Source: Ulva prolifera | Taxonomy: Eukaryota; Chlorophyta; Ulvophyceae; Ulvales; Ulvaceae | Length of the DNA stretch: 64,000 nucleotides | Direction of reading: 5' to 3' | Assembly: GCA_023078555.1 (NCBI GenBank) | Contig: JALAAN010000010.1 | Location: 248,001 to 312,000 of the forward strand | Shown: positions 51,281-62,416 of the stretch, one piece after another | How the letters are laid out: every line of letters starts with the position of its first letter | Numbering within the stretch: position 1 is the first letter of the stretch | Notes under the pieces: model-generated | What the model was told of the DNA's origin: nothing | Seen by the model: the letters and a program-made list of their open reading frames with translations, nothing else | The model's database searches: none | Program-made: the position numbers and the translations under genes

Positions 51281-53340
51281 TTTAAATGTTGAAATGGCAG
51301 CGTGCTCCCATGCCACTCATGCAGAAATCTCGCACCTCACAAAAACAGGTTCCCAACCTCACCATAGGGGCTGAATCTTTGCACATGATGCTCTCTATGT
51401 CAAAGGAATGTGGTGTAGAAGTTTGGAGGCAATCAAGTGATAAGTCAGGGCTAGGGCTGCTATCAATGTTGAAATGGCAGCGCGCTCTCCCGCCACTCAT
51501 GCAGAAATCCCGCGCCTCACAAAAACAGGTTCCCAACCTCACGTTAGGGGCTGAATCTATGCACATGATGCTCTCTTTGTCAAAGGAATGTGGTCTAGAA
51601 GTTTGGAGGCAATCAAGTGATAAGTCAGGGCAAGGGTTGCTATCAATGTTGAAAAGGCAGCGCGCTCTCCCGCCCCTCATGCAGAAATCCCGCGCCTCAC
51701 AAAAACAGGTTCCCAACCTCACGTTAGGGGCTGAATCTTTGCACATGATACTCTCTATGTCAAAGGAATGTGGTGTAGAAGTTTGGAGGCAATCAAGTGA
51801 TAAGTCAGGGCAAGGGCTGCTATCAATGTTGAAAAGGCAGCGCGCTCTCCCGCCCCTCATGCAGAAATCTCGCCCTCACAAAAACAGGTTCCCAACCTCA
51901 CGTTAGGGGCTGAATCTTTGCACATGATGCTCTCTATGTCAAAGGAATGTGGTCTAGAAGTTTGGAGGCAATCAAGTGACAAGTCAGGGCAAGGGTTGCT
52001 ATCAATGTTGAAATGGCAGCGCGCTCTCCCGCCCCTCATGCAGAAATCTCGCCCTCACAAAAACAGGTTCCCAACCTCACGTTCGGGGCTGAATCTTTGC
52101 ACATGATGCTCTCTATGTCAAAGGAATGTGGTGTAGAAGTTTGGAGGCAATCAAGTGATAAGTCAGGGCAAGGGTTGCTATCAATGTTGAAAAGGCAGCG
52201 CGCTCTCCCGCCCCTCATGCAGAAATCCCGCGCCTCACAAAAACAGGTTCCCAACCTCACGTTTGGGGCTGAATCTTTGCACATGATACTCTCTATGTCA
52301 AAGGAATGTCATGTAGAAGTTTGGAGGCAATCAAGTGATAAGTCAGGGCTAGGGCTGCTATCAATGTTGAAATGGCAGCACGCTCTCCCGCCACTCATGC
52401 AGAAATCTCGCCCCCGCAAAAACAGGTTCCCAACCTCACTTTAGGGGCTGAATCTTTGCACATGATGCTATCTATGTCAAATTAATGTGATGTGATGGTT
52501 TGGAGGCAATCAAGTGATAACTCAGGGCTAGGGCTGCTTTAAATGTTGAAATGGCAGCGTGCTCCCATGCCACTCATGCAGAAATCTCGCACCTCACAAA
52601 AACAGGTTCCCAACCTCACCTTAGGGGCTGAATCTTTGCACATGATGCTCTCTATGTCAAAGGAATGTGGTGTAGAAGTTTGGAGGCAATCAAGTGATAA
52701 GTCAGGGCTAGGGCTGCTATCAATGTTGAAATGGCAGCACGCTCTCCCGCCACTCATGCAGAAATCTCGCCCTCGCAAAAACAGGTTCCCAACCTCACTT
52801 TAGGGGCTGAATCTTTGCACATGATGCTATCTATGTCAAATTAATGTGATGTGATGGTTTGGAGGCAATCAAGTGATAACTCAGGGCTAGGGCTGCTTTA
52901 AATGTTGAAATGGCAGCGTGCTCCCATGCCACTCATGCAGAAATCTCGCACCTCACAAAAACAGGTTCCCAACCTCACCTTAGGGGCTGAATCTTTGCAC
53001 ATGATGCTCTCTATGTCAAAGGAATGTGGTGTAGAAGTTTGGAGGCAATCAAGTGATAAGTCAGGGCTAGGGCTGCTATCAATGTTGAAAAGGCAGCGCG
53101 CTCTCCCGCCCCTCATGCAGAAATCCCGCGCCTCACAAAAACAGGTTCCCAACCTCACGTTTGGGGCTGAATCTTTGCACATGATACTCTCTATGTCAAA
53201 GGAATGTGGTGTAGAAGTTTGGAGGCAATCAAGTGATAAGTCAGGGCAAGGGCTGCTATCAATGTTGAAAAGGCAGCGCGCTCTCCCGCCCCTCATGCAG
53301 AAATCTCGCCCTCACAAAAACAGGTTCCCAACCTCACGTT

Positions 53341-54437
53341 AGGGGCTGAATTTTGCACATGATGCTCTCTATGTCAAAGGAATGTGGTGTAGAAGTTTGG
53401 AGGCAATCAAGTGATAAGTCAGGGCTAGGGCTGCCATCAATGTTGAAATGGCAGCGTGCTCCCATGCCACTCATGCAGAAATCCGCGCCTCACAAAAAAA
53501 CATGTTCCCAACTCACGTTAGGGGCTGAATCTTTGCACATGATGCTATCTATGTCAAATTAATGTGATGTGAGGGTTTGGAGGCAATCAAGTGATAACTC
53601 AGGGCTAGGGCTGCTTTTAAATGTTGAAATGGCAGCGTGCTCCCATGCCACTCATGCAGAAATCTCGCACCTCACAAAAACAGGTTCCCAACTCACCATA
53701 GGGGCTGAATCTTTGCACATGATGCTCTCTATGTCAAAGGAATGTGGTTGGTAGAGTTTGGAGGCAATCAAGTGATAAGTCAGGGGCTAGGGCTGCTATC
53801 AATGTTGAAATGGCAGCGCGCTCTCCCGCCACTCATGCAGAAAATCCCGCGCCTCACAAAAACAGGTTCCCAAACTCACGTTAGGGGCTGAATCTAGCAC
53901 ATGATGCTCTCTTTGTCAAAGGAATGTGGTGTAGAAGTTTGGAGGCAATCAAGTGATAGTCAGGGCTAGGGCTGCCATCAATGTTGAAATGGCAGCGTGC
54001 TCCCATGCCACTCATGCAGAAATCCCGCGCCTCACAAAAAAACATGTTCCCAACCTCACGTTAGGGGCTGAATCTTTGCACATGATGCTATCTATGTCAA
54101 ATTAATGTGATGTGAGGGTTTGGAGGCAATCAAGTGATAACTCAGGGCTAGGGGCTGCTTTAAAGTTGAAATGGCAGCTGCTCCCATGCCACTCATGCAG
54201 AAATCTCGCACCTCACAAAAACAGGTTCCCACCTCACCATAGGGGCTGAATCTTTGCACATGATGTCTCTAGGTCAAAGGAGGAATGTGGGTAGAAGTTT
54301 GGAGGCAATCAAGTGATAAGTCAGGGCTAGGGCTGATCAATGTTGAAAAGGCAGCGCGCTCTCCCGCCACTCATGCAGAAATCCCGCGCATCACAAAAAC
54401 AGGTTCCCAACCTCACGTTTGGGGCTGAACTATGCAC
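53341..54437. repeat. Indel-rich satellite segment before the N
   Basis: By monomer order this is another copy of 47590-48687 (and of 49747-50844). Unlike every other part of the array, it carries about 20 short indels in 1.1 kb. Many lie in homopolymers: 'cacaaaaaaacatg' (about 53491), 'ctgcttttaaatg' (about 53610), 'caggggctaggg' (about 53782), 'gaaaatcccg' (about 53840). Others are lost or gained bases such as 'gaattttgcac' (53349), 'gatagtcaggg' (about 53956), 'taaagttgaaatgg' (54162) and 'gtgggtagaag' (about 54287). The pattern looks like uncorrected long-read error at a contig end. Real decay at an array boundary is possible but less likely, because substitutions do not rise with the indels. 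Confidence 0.85.
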
Positions 54438-54438
54438 N
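54438..54438. other. Ambiguous base (N): probable assembly join
   Basis: The only N I see in the window lies exactly where satellite ('gctgaactatgcac') turns into unrelated sequence ('ctgtatgcaacacgg'). It suggests a joined or gap-filled boundary, so adjacency across it should not be assumed. Confidence 0.8.
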
Positions 54439-54914
54439 CTGTATGCAACACGGACACACACACGATTCAGCCGGCGGGCGGTGTGTCCAGCCCCAAGGCA
54501 CCAACACAGAGTAAACGCGAATGAAGCAGGTGACACACACGGCCGCGAAGTCAGCAGTCCCGTACACTATACCATCTGATAGTGCCATTAGTCGATATGT
54601 TTGAAGGACGGCGTGCGGGGGTAGCACAGGGCTCCTAGCTGCGCTGTGATACGTGCAGAAGATTGCGCTGATCGGACAACACGGCACGCCTCAGCGTGGC
54701 ACTGACAACCATCTCAGGAAGGACGTACCGCTTGAAAAACAAAAATCAATGGAAACACATCCGAGTGACGACCGGTGGGAGAGGATGACGCCGAGGAACA
54801 TTGCTTCGTAGTGCGCCATGTCTTGTATGGCGGGCACTATCTGCACGTCACTCCCTGCTACCAAACAAACCCCAACTGACTGCGATAGAGACGTTGTGCC
54901 ATCTACAGAGTAAT

Positions 54915-55313
54915 ATGTTAAGAATACCACCCGCTGATGCCGACTTCAGTAGTTATGCTGCAACGTGTGGCAGCATCACTCAACCACAACAGCCAAGACA
55001 CACGCTAGATTCCAACGTACATACCGAGCATACACTAGCCCTCGGTCCCAATAGCTTCCAGCAAGTCACACTGTTGCTTAAGGATCGGTGCGCGACAGTT
55101 CTAGCGCGAGAGGTCTTGCAGATACCGCGAACAGGGGCTACCTGGTTCAGATCGCCTCACGCATGTAAGTGCCCAGGCGCCCACCAACCGGCACCCCGAA
55201 CGCACACAGACGACATCATCGCCTATCTCAAAGTCATCAGGGTCGTATCTGCATCCCCGGGCTCGCCTTTTGGGGCTGATATGCCGGACAGCCGAAACGA
55301 GGGTGATTCATAA
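54915..55313 (+). CDS. Hypothetical ORF, 132 codons, function unknown
   Basis: An ATG-initiated frame starting MLRIPPADADFSSY and ending at a TAA (55311-55313). The frame stays open upstream to a TTG at 54801, which would give 170 codons but is not a usual eukaryotic start. I recognise no domain, signal peptide, membrane segment, zinc-binding pattern or repeat. The composition is unremarkable, with several Pro, Thr and His. An open frame of this length is only mildly unusual by chance in 1 kb of about 50% GC, and no splice or promoter context supports it. It could also be part of an exon or purely random. Confidence 0.12.
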   Translation: MLRIPPADADFSSYAATCGSITQPQQPRHTLDSNVHTEHTLALGPNSFQQVTLLLKDRCATVLAREVLQIPRTGATWFRSPHACKCPGAHQPAPRTHTDDIIAYLKVIRVVSASPGSPFGADMPDSRNEGDS

Positions 55314-55464
55314 TAACGTTCGTAACTTGACCAAATGGGACCCGATCGACCTCAGAATTGTTCCATGTTACACAGAAGAGACATATAGACAATGTAGACG
55401 TGTAATTATGCCATTTGGAGCTCTTTTCGAAAACTTTTGATTCGCATTTCTATCGCGCACCAAC

Positions 55465-55489
55465 AGTCGCGCACCCCGGGTGCGCGACT
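55465..55489. repeat. 25-nt palindrome, 12-bp arms around one C
   Basis: Arms 'agtcgcgcaccc' and 'gggtgcgcgact' are exact reverse complements separated by a single C. The motif 'tcgcgcacc' also occurs just upstream at 55453. It sits 17 bp before the satellite resumes at 55507. Possible readings are a dimeric protein-binding site, a cruciform-prone hairpin, the tip of a mobile element or a short junction artefact. The sequence alone does not choose among them. Confidence 0.75.
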
Positions 55490-58104
55490 TGGCGGTAGGC
55501 CCTGTGGTGATAACTCAGGGCTAGGGCTGCTTTAAATGTTGAAATGGCAGCGTGCTCCCATGCCACTCATGCAGAATTCTCGCACCTCACCAAAACAGGT
55601 TCCCAATCTCACCTTAGGGGCTGAATCTTTGCACATGATGCTCTCTATGTCAAAGGAATGTGGTGTAGAAGTTTGGAGGCAATCAAGTGATAAGTCAGGG
55701 CTAGGGCTGCTATCAATGTTGAAATGGCAGCACGCTCTCCCGCCACTCATGCAGAAATCTCGCCCTCGCAAAAACAGGTTCCCAACCTCACTTTAGGGGC
55801 TGAATCTTTGCACATGATGCTATCTATGTCAAATTAATGTGATGTGATGGTTTGGAGGCAATCAAGTGATAACTCAGGGCTAGGGCTGCTTTAAATGTTG
55901 AAATGGCAGCGTGCTCCCATGCCACTCATGCAGAAATCTCGCACCTCACAAAAACAGGTTCCCAACCTCACCTTAGGGGCTGAATCTTTGCACATGATGC
56001 TCTCTATGTCAAAGGAATGTGGTGTAGAAGTTTGGAGGCAATCAAGTGATAAGTCAGGGCTAGGGCTGCTATCAATGTTGAAATGGCAGCGCGCTCTCCC
56101 GCCACTCATGCAGAAATCCCGCGCCTCACAAAAACAGGTTCCCAACCTCACGTTAGGGGCTGAATCTTTGCACATGATGCTCTCTTTGTCAAAGGAATGT
56201 GGTCTAGAAGTATGGAGGCAATCAAGTGATAAGTCAGGGCAAGGGTTGCTATCAATGTTGAAAAGGCAGCGCGCTCTCCCGCCCCTCATGCAGAAATCCC
56301 GCGCCTCACAAAAACAGGTTCCCAACCTCACGTTTGGGGCTGAATCTTTGCACATGATACTCTCTATGTCAAAGGAATGTGGTGTAGAAGTTTGGAGGCA
56401 ATCAAGTGATAAGTCAGGGCAAGGGCTGCTATCAATGTTTAAAAGGCAGCGCGCTCTCCCGCCCCTCATGCAGAAATCTCGCCCTCACAAAAACAGGTTC
56501 CCAACCTCACGTTAGGGGTTGAATCTTTGCACATGATGCTCTCTATGTCAAAGGAATGTGGTGTAGAAGTTTGGAGGCAATCAAGTGATAAGTCAGGGCT
56601 AGGGCTGCCATCAATGTTAAAATGGCAGCGTGCTCCCATGCCACTCATGCAGAAATCCCGCGCCTCACAAAAACATGTTCCCAACCTCACGTTAGGGGCT
56701 GAATCTTTGCACATGATGCTCTCTATGTCAAAGGAATGTGGTGTAGAAGTTTGGAGGCAATCAAGTGATAAGTCAGGGCTAGGGCTGCTATCAATGTTGA
56801 AATGGCAGCGCGCTCTCCCGCCACTCATGCAGAAATCCCGCGCCTCACAAAAACAGGTTCCCAACCTCACGTTAGGGGCTGAATCTTTGCACATGATGCT
56901 CTCTTTGTCAAAGGACTGTGGTCTAGAAGTTTGGAGGCAATCAAGAGATAAGTCAGGGCAAGGGTTGCTATCAATGTTGAAAAGGCAGCGCGCTCTCCCG
57001 CCCCTCATGCAGAAATCCCGCGCCTCACAAAAACAGGTTCCCAACCTCACGTTAGGGGCTGAATCTTTGCACATGATACTCTCTATGTCAAAGGAATGTG
57101 GTGTAGAAGTTTGGAGGCAATCAAGTGATAAGTCAGGGCAAGGGCTGCTATCAATGTTGAAAAGGCAGCGCGCTCTCCCGCCCCTCATGCAGAAATCTCG
57201 CCCTCACAAAAACAGGTTCCCAACCTCACGTTAGGGGCTGAATCTTTGCACATGATGCTCTCTATGTCAAAGGAATGTGGTGTAGAAGTTTGGAGGCAAT
57301 CAAGTGATAAGTCAGGGCTAGGGCTGCCATCAATGTTGAAATGGCAGCGTGCTCCCATGCCACTCATGCAGAAATCCCGCGCCTCACAAAAACATGTTCC
57401 CAACATCACGTTAGGGGCTGAATCTTTGCACATGATGCTCTCTATGTCAAAGGAATGTGGTCTAGAAGTTTGGAGGCAATCAAGTGATAAGTCAGGGCTA
57501 GGGCTGCTATCAATGTTGAAATGGCAGCGTGCTCCCATGCCCCTCATGCAGAAATCTCGCCCTCACAAAAACAGGTTCCCAACCTCACGTTCGGGGCTGA
57601 ATCTTTGCACATGATGCTCTCTATGTCAAAGGAATGTGGTGTAGAAGTTTGGAGGCAATCAAGTGATAAGTCAGGGCTAGGGCTGCTATCAATGTTGAAA
57701 TGGCAGCGCGCTCTCCCGCCACTCATGCAAAAATCCCGCGCCTCACAAAAACAGGTTCCCAACCTCACGTTAGGGGCTGAATCTTTGCACATGATGCTCT
57801 CTTTGTCAAAGGAATGTGGTCTAGAAGTTTGGAGGCAATCAAGTGATAAGTCAGGGCAAGGGTTGCTATCAATGTTGAAAAGGCAGCGCGCTCTCCCGCC
57901 CCTCATGCAGAAATCCCGCGCCTCACAAAAACAGGTTCCCAACCTCACGTTAGGGGCTGAATCTTTGCACATGATGCTCTCTATGTCAAAGGAATGTGGT
58001 CTAGAAGTTTGGAGGCAATCAAGTGACAAGTCAGGGCAAGGGCTGCTATCAATGTTGAAATGGCAGCGCGCTCTCCCGCCACTCATGCAGAAATCCCGCG
58101 CTTC

Positions 58105-59491
58105 ACAAAAACAGGTTCCCAACCTCACGTTAGGGGCTGAATCTTTGCACATGATACTCTCTATGTCACAGGAATGTGGTCTAGAAGTTTGGAGGCAATC
58201 AAGTGATAAGTCAGGGCAAGGGCTCCTATCAATGTTGAAATGGCAGCGCGCTCTCCCGCCACTCATGCAGAAATCTCGCCCTCACAAAAACAGGTTCCCA
58301 ACCTCACGTTAAGGGCTGAATCTTTGCACATGATGCTATCTATGTCAAATTATTGTGATGTGAGGGTTTGGAGGCAATCAAGTGATAACTCAGGGCTAGG
58401 GCTGCTTTAAATGTTGAAATGGCAGCAAGCTCCCATGCCACTCATGCAGAAATCTCGCACCTCACAAAAACAGGTTCCCAACCTCACCTTAGGGGCTGAA
58501 TCTTTGCACATGATGCTCTCTATGTCAAAGGAATGTGGTGTAGAAGTTTGGAGGCAATCAAGTGATAAGTCAGGGCTAGGGCTGCTATCAATGATGAAAT
58601 GGCAGCGCGCTCTCCCGCCACTCATGCAGAAATCCCGCGCCTCACAAAAACAGGTTCCCAACCTCACGTTAGGGGCTGAATCTTTGCACATGATGCTCTC
58701 TTTGTCAAAGGAATGTGGTCTAGAAATTTGGAGGCAATCAAGTGATAAGTCAGGGCTAGGGCTGCTATCAATGTTGAAATGTCAGCTGGCTCCCATGCCA
58801 CTCATGCAAAAATCTCGCGCCTCACAAAAACATGTTCCCAACCTCATTTTTGAGGCTGAATCTTTGCACATGATGCTCTCTATGTCACAGGAATGTGGTC
58901 TAGAAGTTTGGAGGCAATCAAGTGACAAGTCAGGGCAAGGGCTCCTATCAATGTTGAAATGGCAGCGCGCTCTCCCGCCACTCATGCAGAAATCTCGCCC
59001 TCACAAAAACAGGTTCCCAACCTCACGTTAAGGGCTGAATCTTTGCACATGATGCTATCTATGTCAAATTAATGTGATGTGAGGGTTTGGAGGCAATCAA
59101 GTGATAACTCAGGGCTAGGGCTGCTTTAAATGTTGAAATGGCAGCAAGCTCCCATGCCACTCATGCAGAAATCTCGCACCTCACAAAAACAGGTTCCCAA
59201 CCTCACCTTAGGGGCTGAATCTTTGCACATGATGCTCTCTATGTCAAAGGAATGTGGTGTAGAAGTTTGGAGGCAATCAAGTGATAAGTCAGGGCTAGGG
59301 CTGCTATCAATGATGAAATGGCAGCGCGCTCTCCCGCCACTCATGCAGAAATCCCGCGCCTCACAAAAACAGGTTCCCAACCTCACGTTAGGGGCTGAAT
59401 CTTTGCACATGATGCTCTCTTTGTCAAAGGAATGTGGTCTAGAAATTTGGAGGCAATCAAGTGATAAGTCAGGGCTAGGGCTGCTATCAAT
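58105..59491. repeat. 1.39-kb block repeated 4312 bp downstream, copy 1
   Basis: Matches 62417-63803 at offset 4312 (24 monomers). Within it, 58407 and 59126 are themselves 719 bp apart. Shared rare variants are 'ggcagcaagctccc' (about 58422) and 'aatgtcagctggctcc' (about 58779). Only one difference was noticed ('attattgtgatg' at about 58349 against 'attaatgtgatg'). Confidence 0.82.
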
Positions 59492-62416
59492 GTTGAAATG
59501 GCAGCTGGCTCCCATGCCACTCATGCAAAAATCTCGCGCCTCACAAAAACATGTTCCCAACCTCATTTTTGAGGCTGAATCTTTGCACATGATGCTCTCT
59601 ATGTCACAGGAATGTGGTCTAGAAGTTTGGAGGCAATCAAGTGACAAGTCAGGGCAAGGGCTGCTATCAATGTTGAAATGGCAGCGCGCTCTCCCGCCAC
59701 ACATGCAGAAATCCCGCGCCTCACAAAAACATGTTCCCAACCTCACGTTAGGGGCTGAATCTTTGCACATGATGCTCTCTATGTCAAAGGAATGTGGTCT
59801 AGAAGTTTGGAGGCAATCAAGTGATAAGTCAGGGCTAGGGCGGCCATCAATGTTGAAATGGCAGCGTGCTCCCATGCCACTCATGCAGAAATCCCGCGCC
59901 TCACAAAAACATGTTCACAACATCACGTTAGGGGCTGAATCTTTGCACATGATGCTCTCTATGTCAAAGGAATGTGGTCTAGAAGTTTGGAGGCAATCAA
60001 GTGATAAGTCAGGGCTAGGGCTGCTATCAATGTTGAAATGGCAGCGTGCTCCCATGCCCCTCATGCAGAAATCTCGCCCTCACAAAAACAGGTTCCCAAC
60101 CTCACGTTCGGGGCTGAATCTTTGCACATGATGCTCTCTATGTCAAAGGAATGTGGTGTAGAAGTTTGGAGGCAATCAAGTGATAAGTCAGGGCTAGGGC
60201 TGCTATCAATGTTGAAATGGCAGCGTGCTCCCATGCCCCTCATGCAGAAATCCCGCGCCTCACAAAAACATTTTCCCAACCTCACGTTAGGGGCTGAATC
60301 TTTGCACATGATGCTCTCTATGTCAAAGGAATGTGGTGTAGAAGTTTGGAGGCCATCAAGTGATAAGTCAGGGCAAGGGTTGCTATCAATTTTGAAAAGG
60401 CAGCGCGCTCTCCCGCCCCTCATGCAGAAATCCCGCGCCTCACAAAAACAGGTTCCCAACCTCACGTTAGGGGCTGAATCTTTGCACATGATACTCTCTA
60501 TGTCACAGGAATGTGGTCTAGAAGTTTGGAGGCAATCAAGTGATAAGTCAGGGCAAGGGCTCCTATCAATGTTGAAATGGCAGCGCGCTCTCCCGCCACT
60601 CATGCAGAAATCTCGCCCTCACAAAAACAGGTTCCCAACCTCACGTTAGGGGCTGAATCTTTGCACATGATGCTCTCTATGTCAAAGGAATGTGGTCTAG
60701 AAGTTTGGAGGCAATCAAGTGACAAGTCAGGGCAAGGGTTGCTATCAATGTTGAAATGGCAGCGCGCTCTCCCGCCCCTCATGCAGAAATCTCGCCCTCA
60801 CAAAAACAGGTTCCCAACCTCACGTTCGGGGCTGAATCTTTGCACATGATGCTCTCTATGTCAAAGGAATGTGGTGTAGAATTTTGGAGGCAATCAAGTG
60901 ATAAGTCAGGGCTAGGGCTGCTATCAATGTTGAAATGGCAGCACGCTCTCCCGCCACTCATGCAGAAATCTCGCCCTCGCAAAAACAGGTTCCCAACCTC
61001 ACGTTAGGGGCTGAATCTTTGCACATGATGCTATCTATGTCAAATTAATGTGATGTGAGGGTTTGGAGGCAATCAAGTGATAACTCAGGGCTAGGGCTGC
61101 TTTAAATGTTGAAATGGCAGCGTGCTCCCATGCCACTCATGCAGAAATCTCGCACCTCACAAAAACAGGTTCCCATCCTCACCTTAGGGGCTGAATCTTT
61201 GCACATGATGCTCTCTATGTCAAAGGAATGTGGTGTAGAAGTTTGGAGGCAATCAAGTGATAAGTCAGGGCTAGGGCTGCTATCAATGTTGAAATGGCAG
61301 CACGCTCTCCCGCCACTCATGCAGAAATCTCGCCCTCGCAAAAACAGGTTCCCAACCTCACGTTAGGGGCTGAATCTTTGCACATGATGCTATCTATGTC
61401 AAATTAATGTGATGTGAGGGTTTGGAGGCAATCAAGTGATAACTCAGGGCTAGGGCTGCTTTAAATGTTGAAATGGCAGCGTGCTCCCAAGCCACTCATG
61501 CAGAAATCTCGCACCTCACAAAAACAGGTTCCCATCCTCACCTTAGGGGCTGAATCTTTGCACATGATGCTCTCTATGTCAAAGGAATGTGGTGTAGAAG
61601 TTTGGAGGCAATCAAGTGATAAGTCAGGGCTAGGGCTGCTATCAATGTTGAAATGGCAGCACGCTCTCCCGCCACTCATGCAGAAATCTCGCCCTCGCAA
61701 AAACAGGTTCCCAACCTCACGTTAGGGGCTGAATCTTTGCACATGATGCTATCTATGTCAAATTAATGTGATGTGAGGGTTTGGAGGCAATCAAGTGATA
61801 ACTCAGGGCTAGGGCTGCTTTAAATGTTGAAATGGCAGCGTGCTCCCATGCCACTCATGCAGAAATCTCGCACCTCACAAAAACAGGTTCCCAACCTCAC
61901 CTTAGGGGCTGAATCTTTGCACATGATGCTCTCTATGTCAAAGGAATGTGGTGTAGAAGTTTGGAGGCAATCAAGTGATAAATCAGGGCTAGGGCTGCTA
62001 TCAATGTTGAAATGGCAGCGCGCTCTCCCGCCACTCATGCAGAAATCCCGCGCCTCACAAAAACAGGTTCCCAACCTCACGTTAGGGGCTGAATCTTTGC
62101 ACATGATGCTCTCTTTGTCAAAGGAATGTGGTCTAGAAGTTTGGAGGCAATCAAGTGATAAGTCAGGGCAAGGGTTGCTATCAATGTTGAAAAGGCAGCG
62201 CGCTCTCCCGCCCCTCATGCAGAAATCCCGCGCCTCACAAAAACAGGTTCCCAACCTCACGTTTGGGGCTGAATCTTTGCACATGATACTCTCTATGTCA
62301 AAGGAATGTGGTGTAGAAGTTTGGAGGCAATCAAGTGATAAGTCAGGGCTAGGGCTGCTTTAAATGTTGAAATGGCAGCGTGCTCCCATGCCACTCATGC
62401 AGAAATCTCGCACCTC

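Larger units (their letters stand above)
1..54437. repeat. 180-bp satellite DNA array, left arm (about 300 monomers)
   Basis: Head-to-tail copies of one 180-bp monomer, all in the same orientation. Recurring words are 'gaaatggcagcgcgctctc', 'cactcatgcagaaatcccgc', 'tcacaaaaacaggttccc', 'ggggctgaatctttgcac', 'aatgtggtctagaagtttgg' and 'tcaagtgataagtcaggg'. A 179-bp form lacks one base ('cgccctcac' for 'cgcgcctcac'), so spacings between equivalent sites are multiples of 180 minus a few bases. Main sequence classes differ at the GCGCGC box (gcgcgc, gcgtgc or gcacgc), at gaaatgg/gaaaagg, at cacgttagg/caccttagg/cacgtttgg/caccatagg, and at ggtctagaag/ggtgtagaag. A consensus-like monomer is 50% GC with one A5 tract. 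The length is close to nucleosome repeat length, as in many known centromeric satellites. A centromeric or pericentromeric role is inference only; I see no CENP-B-box-like 17-mer. I find no gene inside the array. Confidence 0.98.
54439..55506. other. 1.07-kb non-satellite island
   Basis: Sequence of ordinary complexity with no internal repeat of the 180-bp monomer, no poly-A tail, no terminal inverted repeats at its edges and no target-site duplication. Left satellite stops at 'ctatgcac' and right satellite starts at 'gtgataactc', so about 50 bp of monomer phase are missing between them. It holds a short ACACACAC run near 54463, an unrecognised ORF at 54915-55313 and a GC-rich palindrome at 55465-55489. 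The minus strand has shorter open stretches (54691-54930, GTG-initiated) that I cannot assign to a family. I recognise no transposase, reverse transcriptase, tRNA or rRNA motif. It may be single-copy host DNA, a mis-joined fragment or contamination. Confidence 0.85.

Noticed and set aside
1-54437. CRISPR array
   Set aside because: Repeats abut with no unique spacers, and the unit is 180 bp rather than a short repeat with short variable spacers.
1-54437. Bacterial repeat-protein or surface-adhesin gene
   Set aside because: No single long frame persists, no flanking bacterial genes or ribosome binding sites are seen, and the changes do not respect codons.
1-54437. CENP-B box in the monomer
   Set aside because: No match to the TTCG...CGGG pattern of the 17-bp box was found on either strand of the consensus-like monomer.
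53341-54437. Satellite decaying naturally at an array edge
   Set aside because: Decay should bring substitutions as well as indels, and a gradual gradient. Here indels, many in homopolymers, appear abruptly at 53341 while substitutions stay rare.
54691-54930. 79-codon minus-strand frame in the island as a gene
   Set aside because: It starts with GTG, overlaps the plus-strand frame, and shows no family resemblance I can name.
54439-55506. Transposon or retroelement insertion
   Set aside because: No terminal repeats, target-site duplication, poly-A tail or recognisable enzyme motif; an N and an error-rich flank sit at the left edge.
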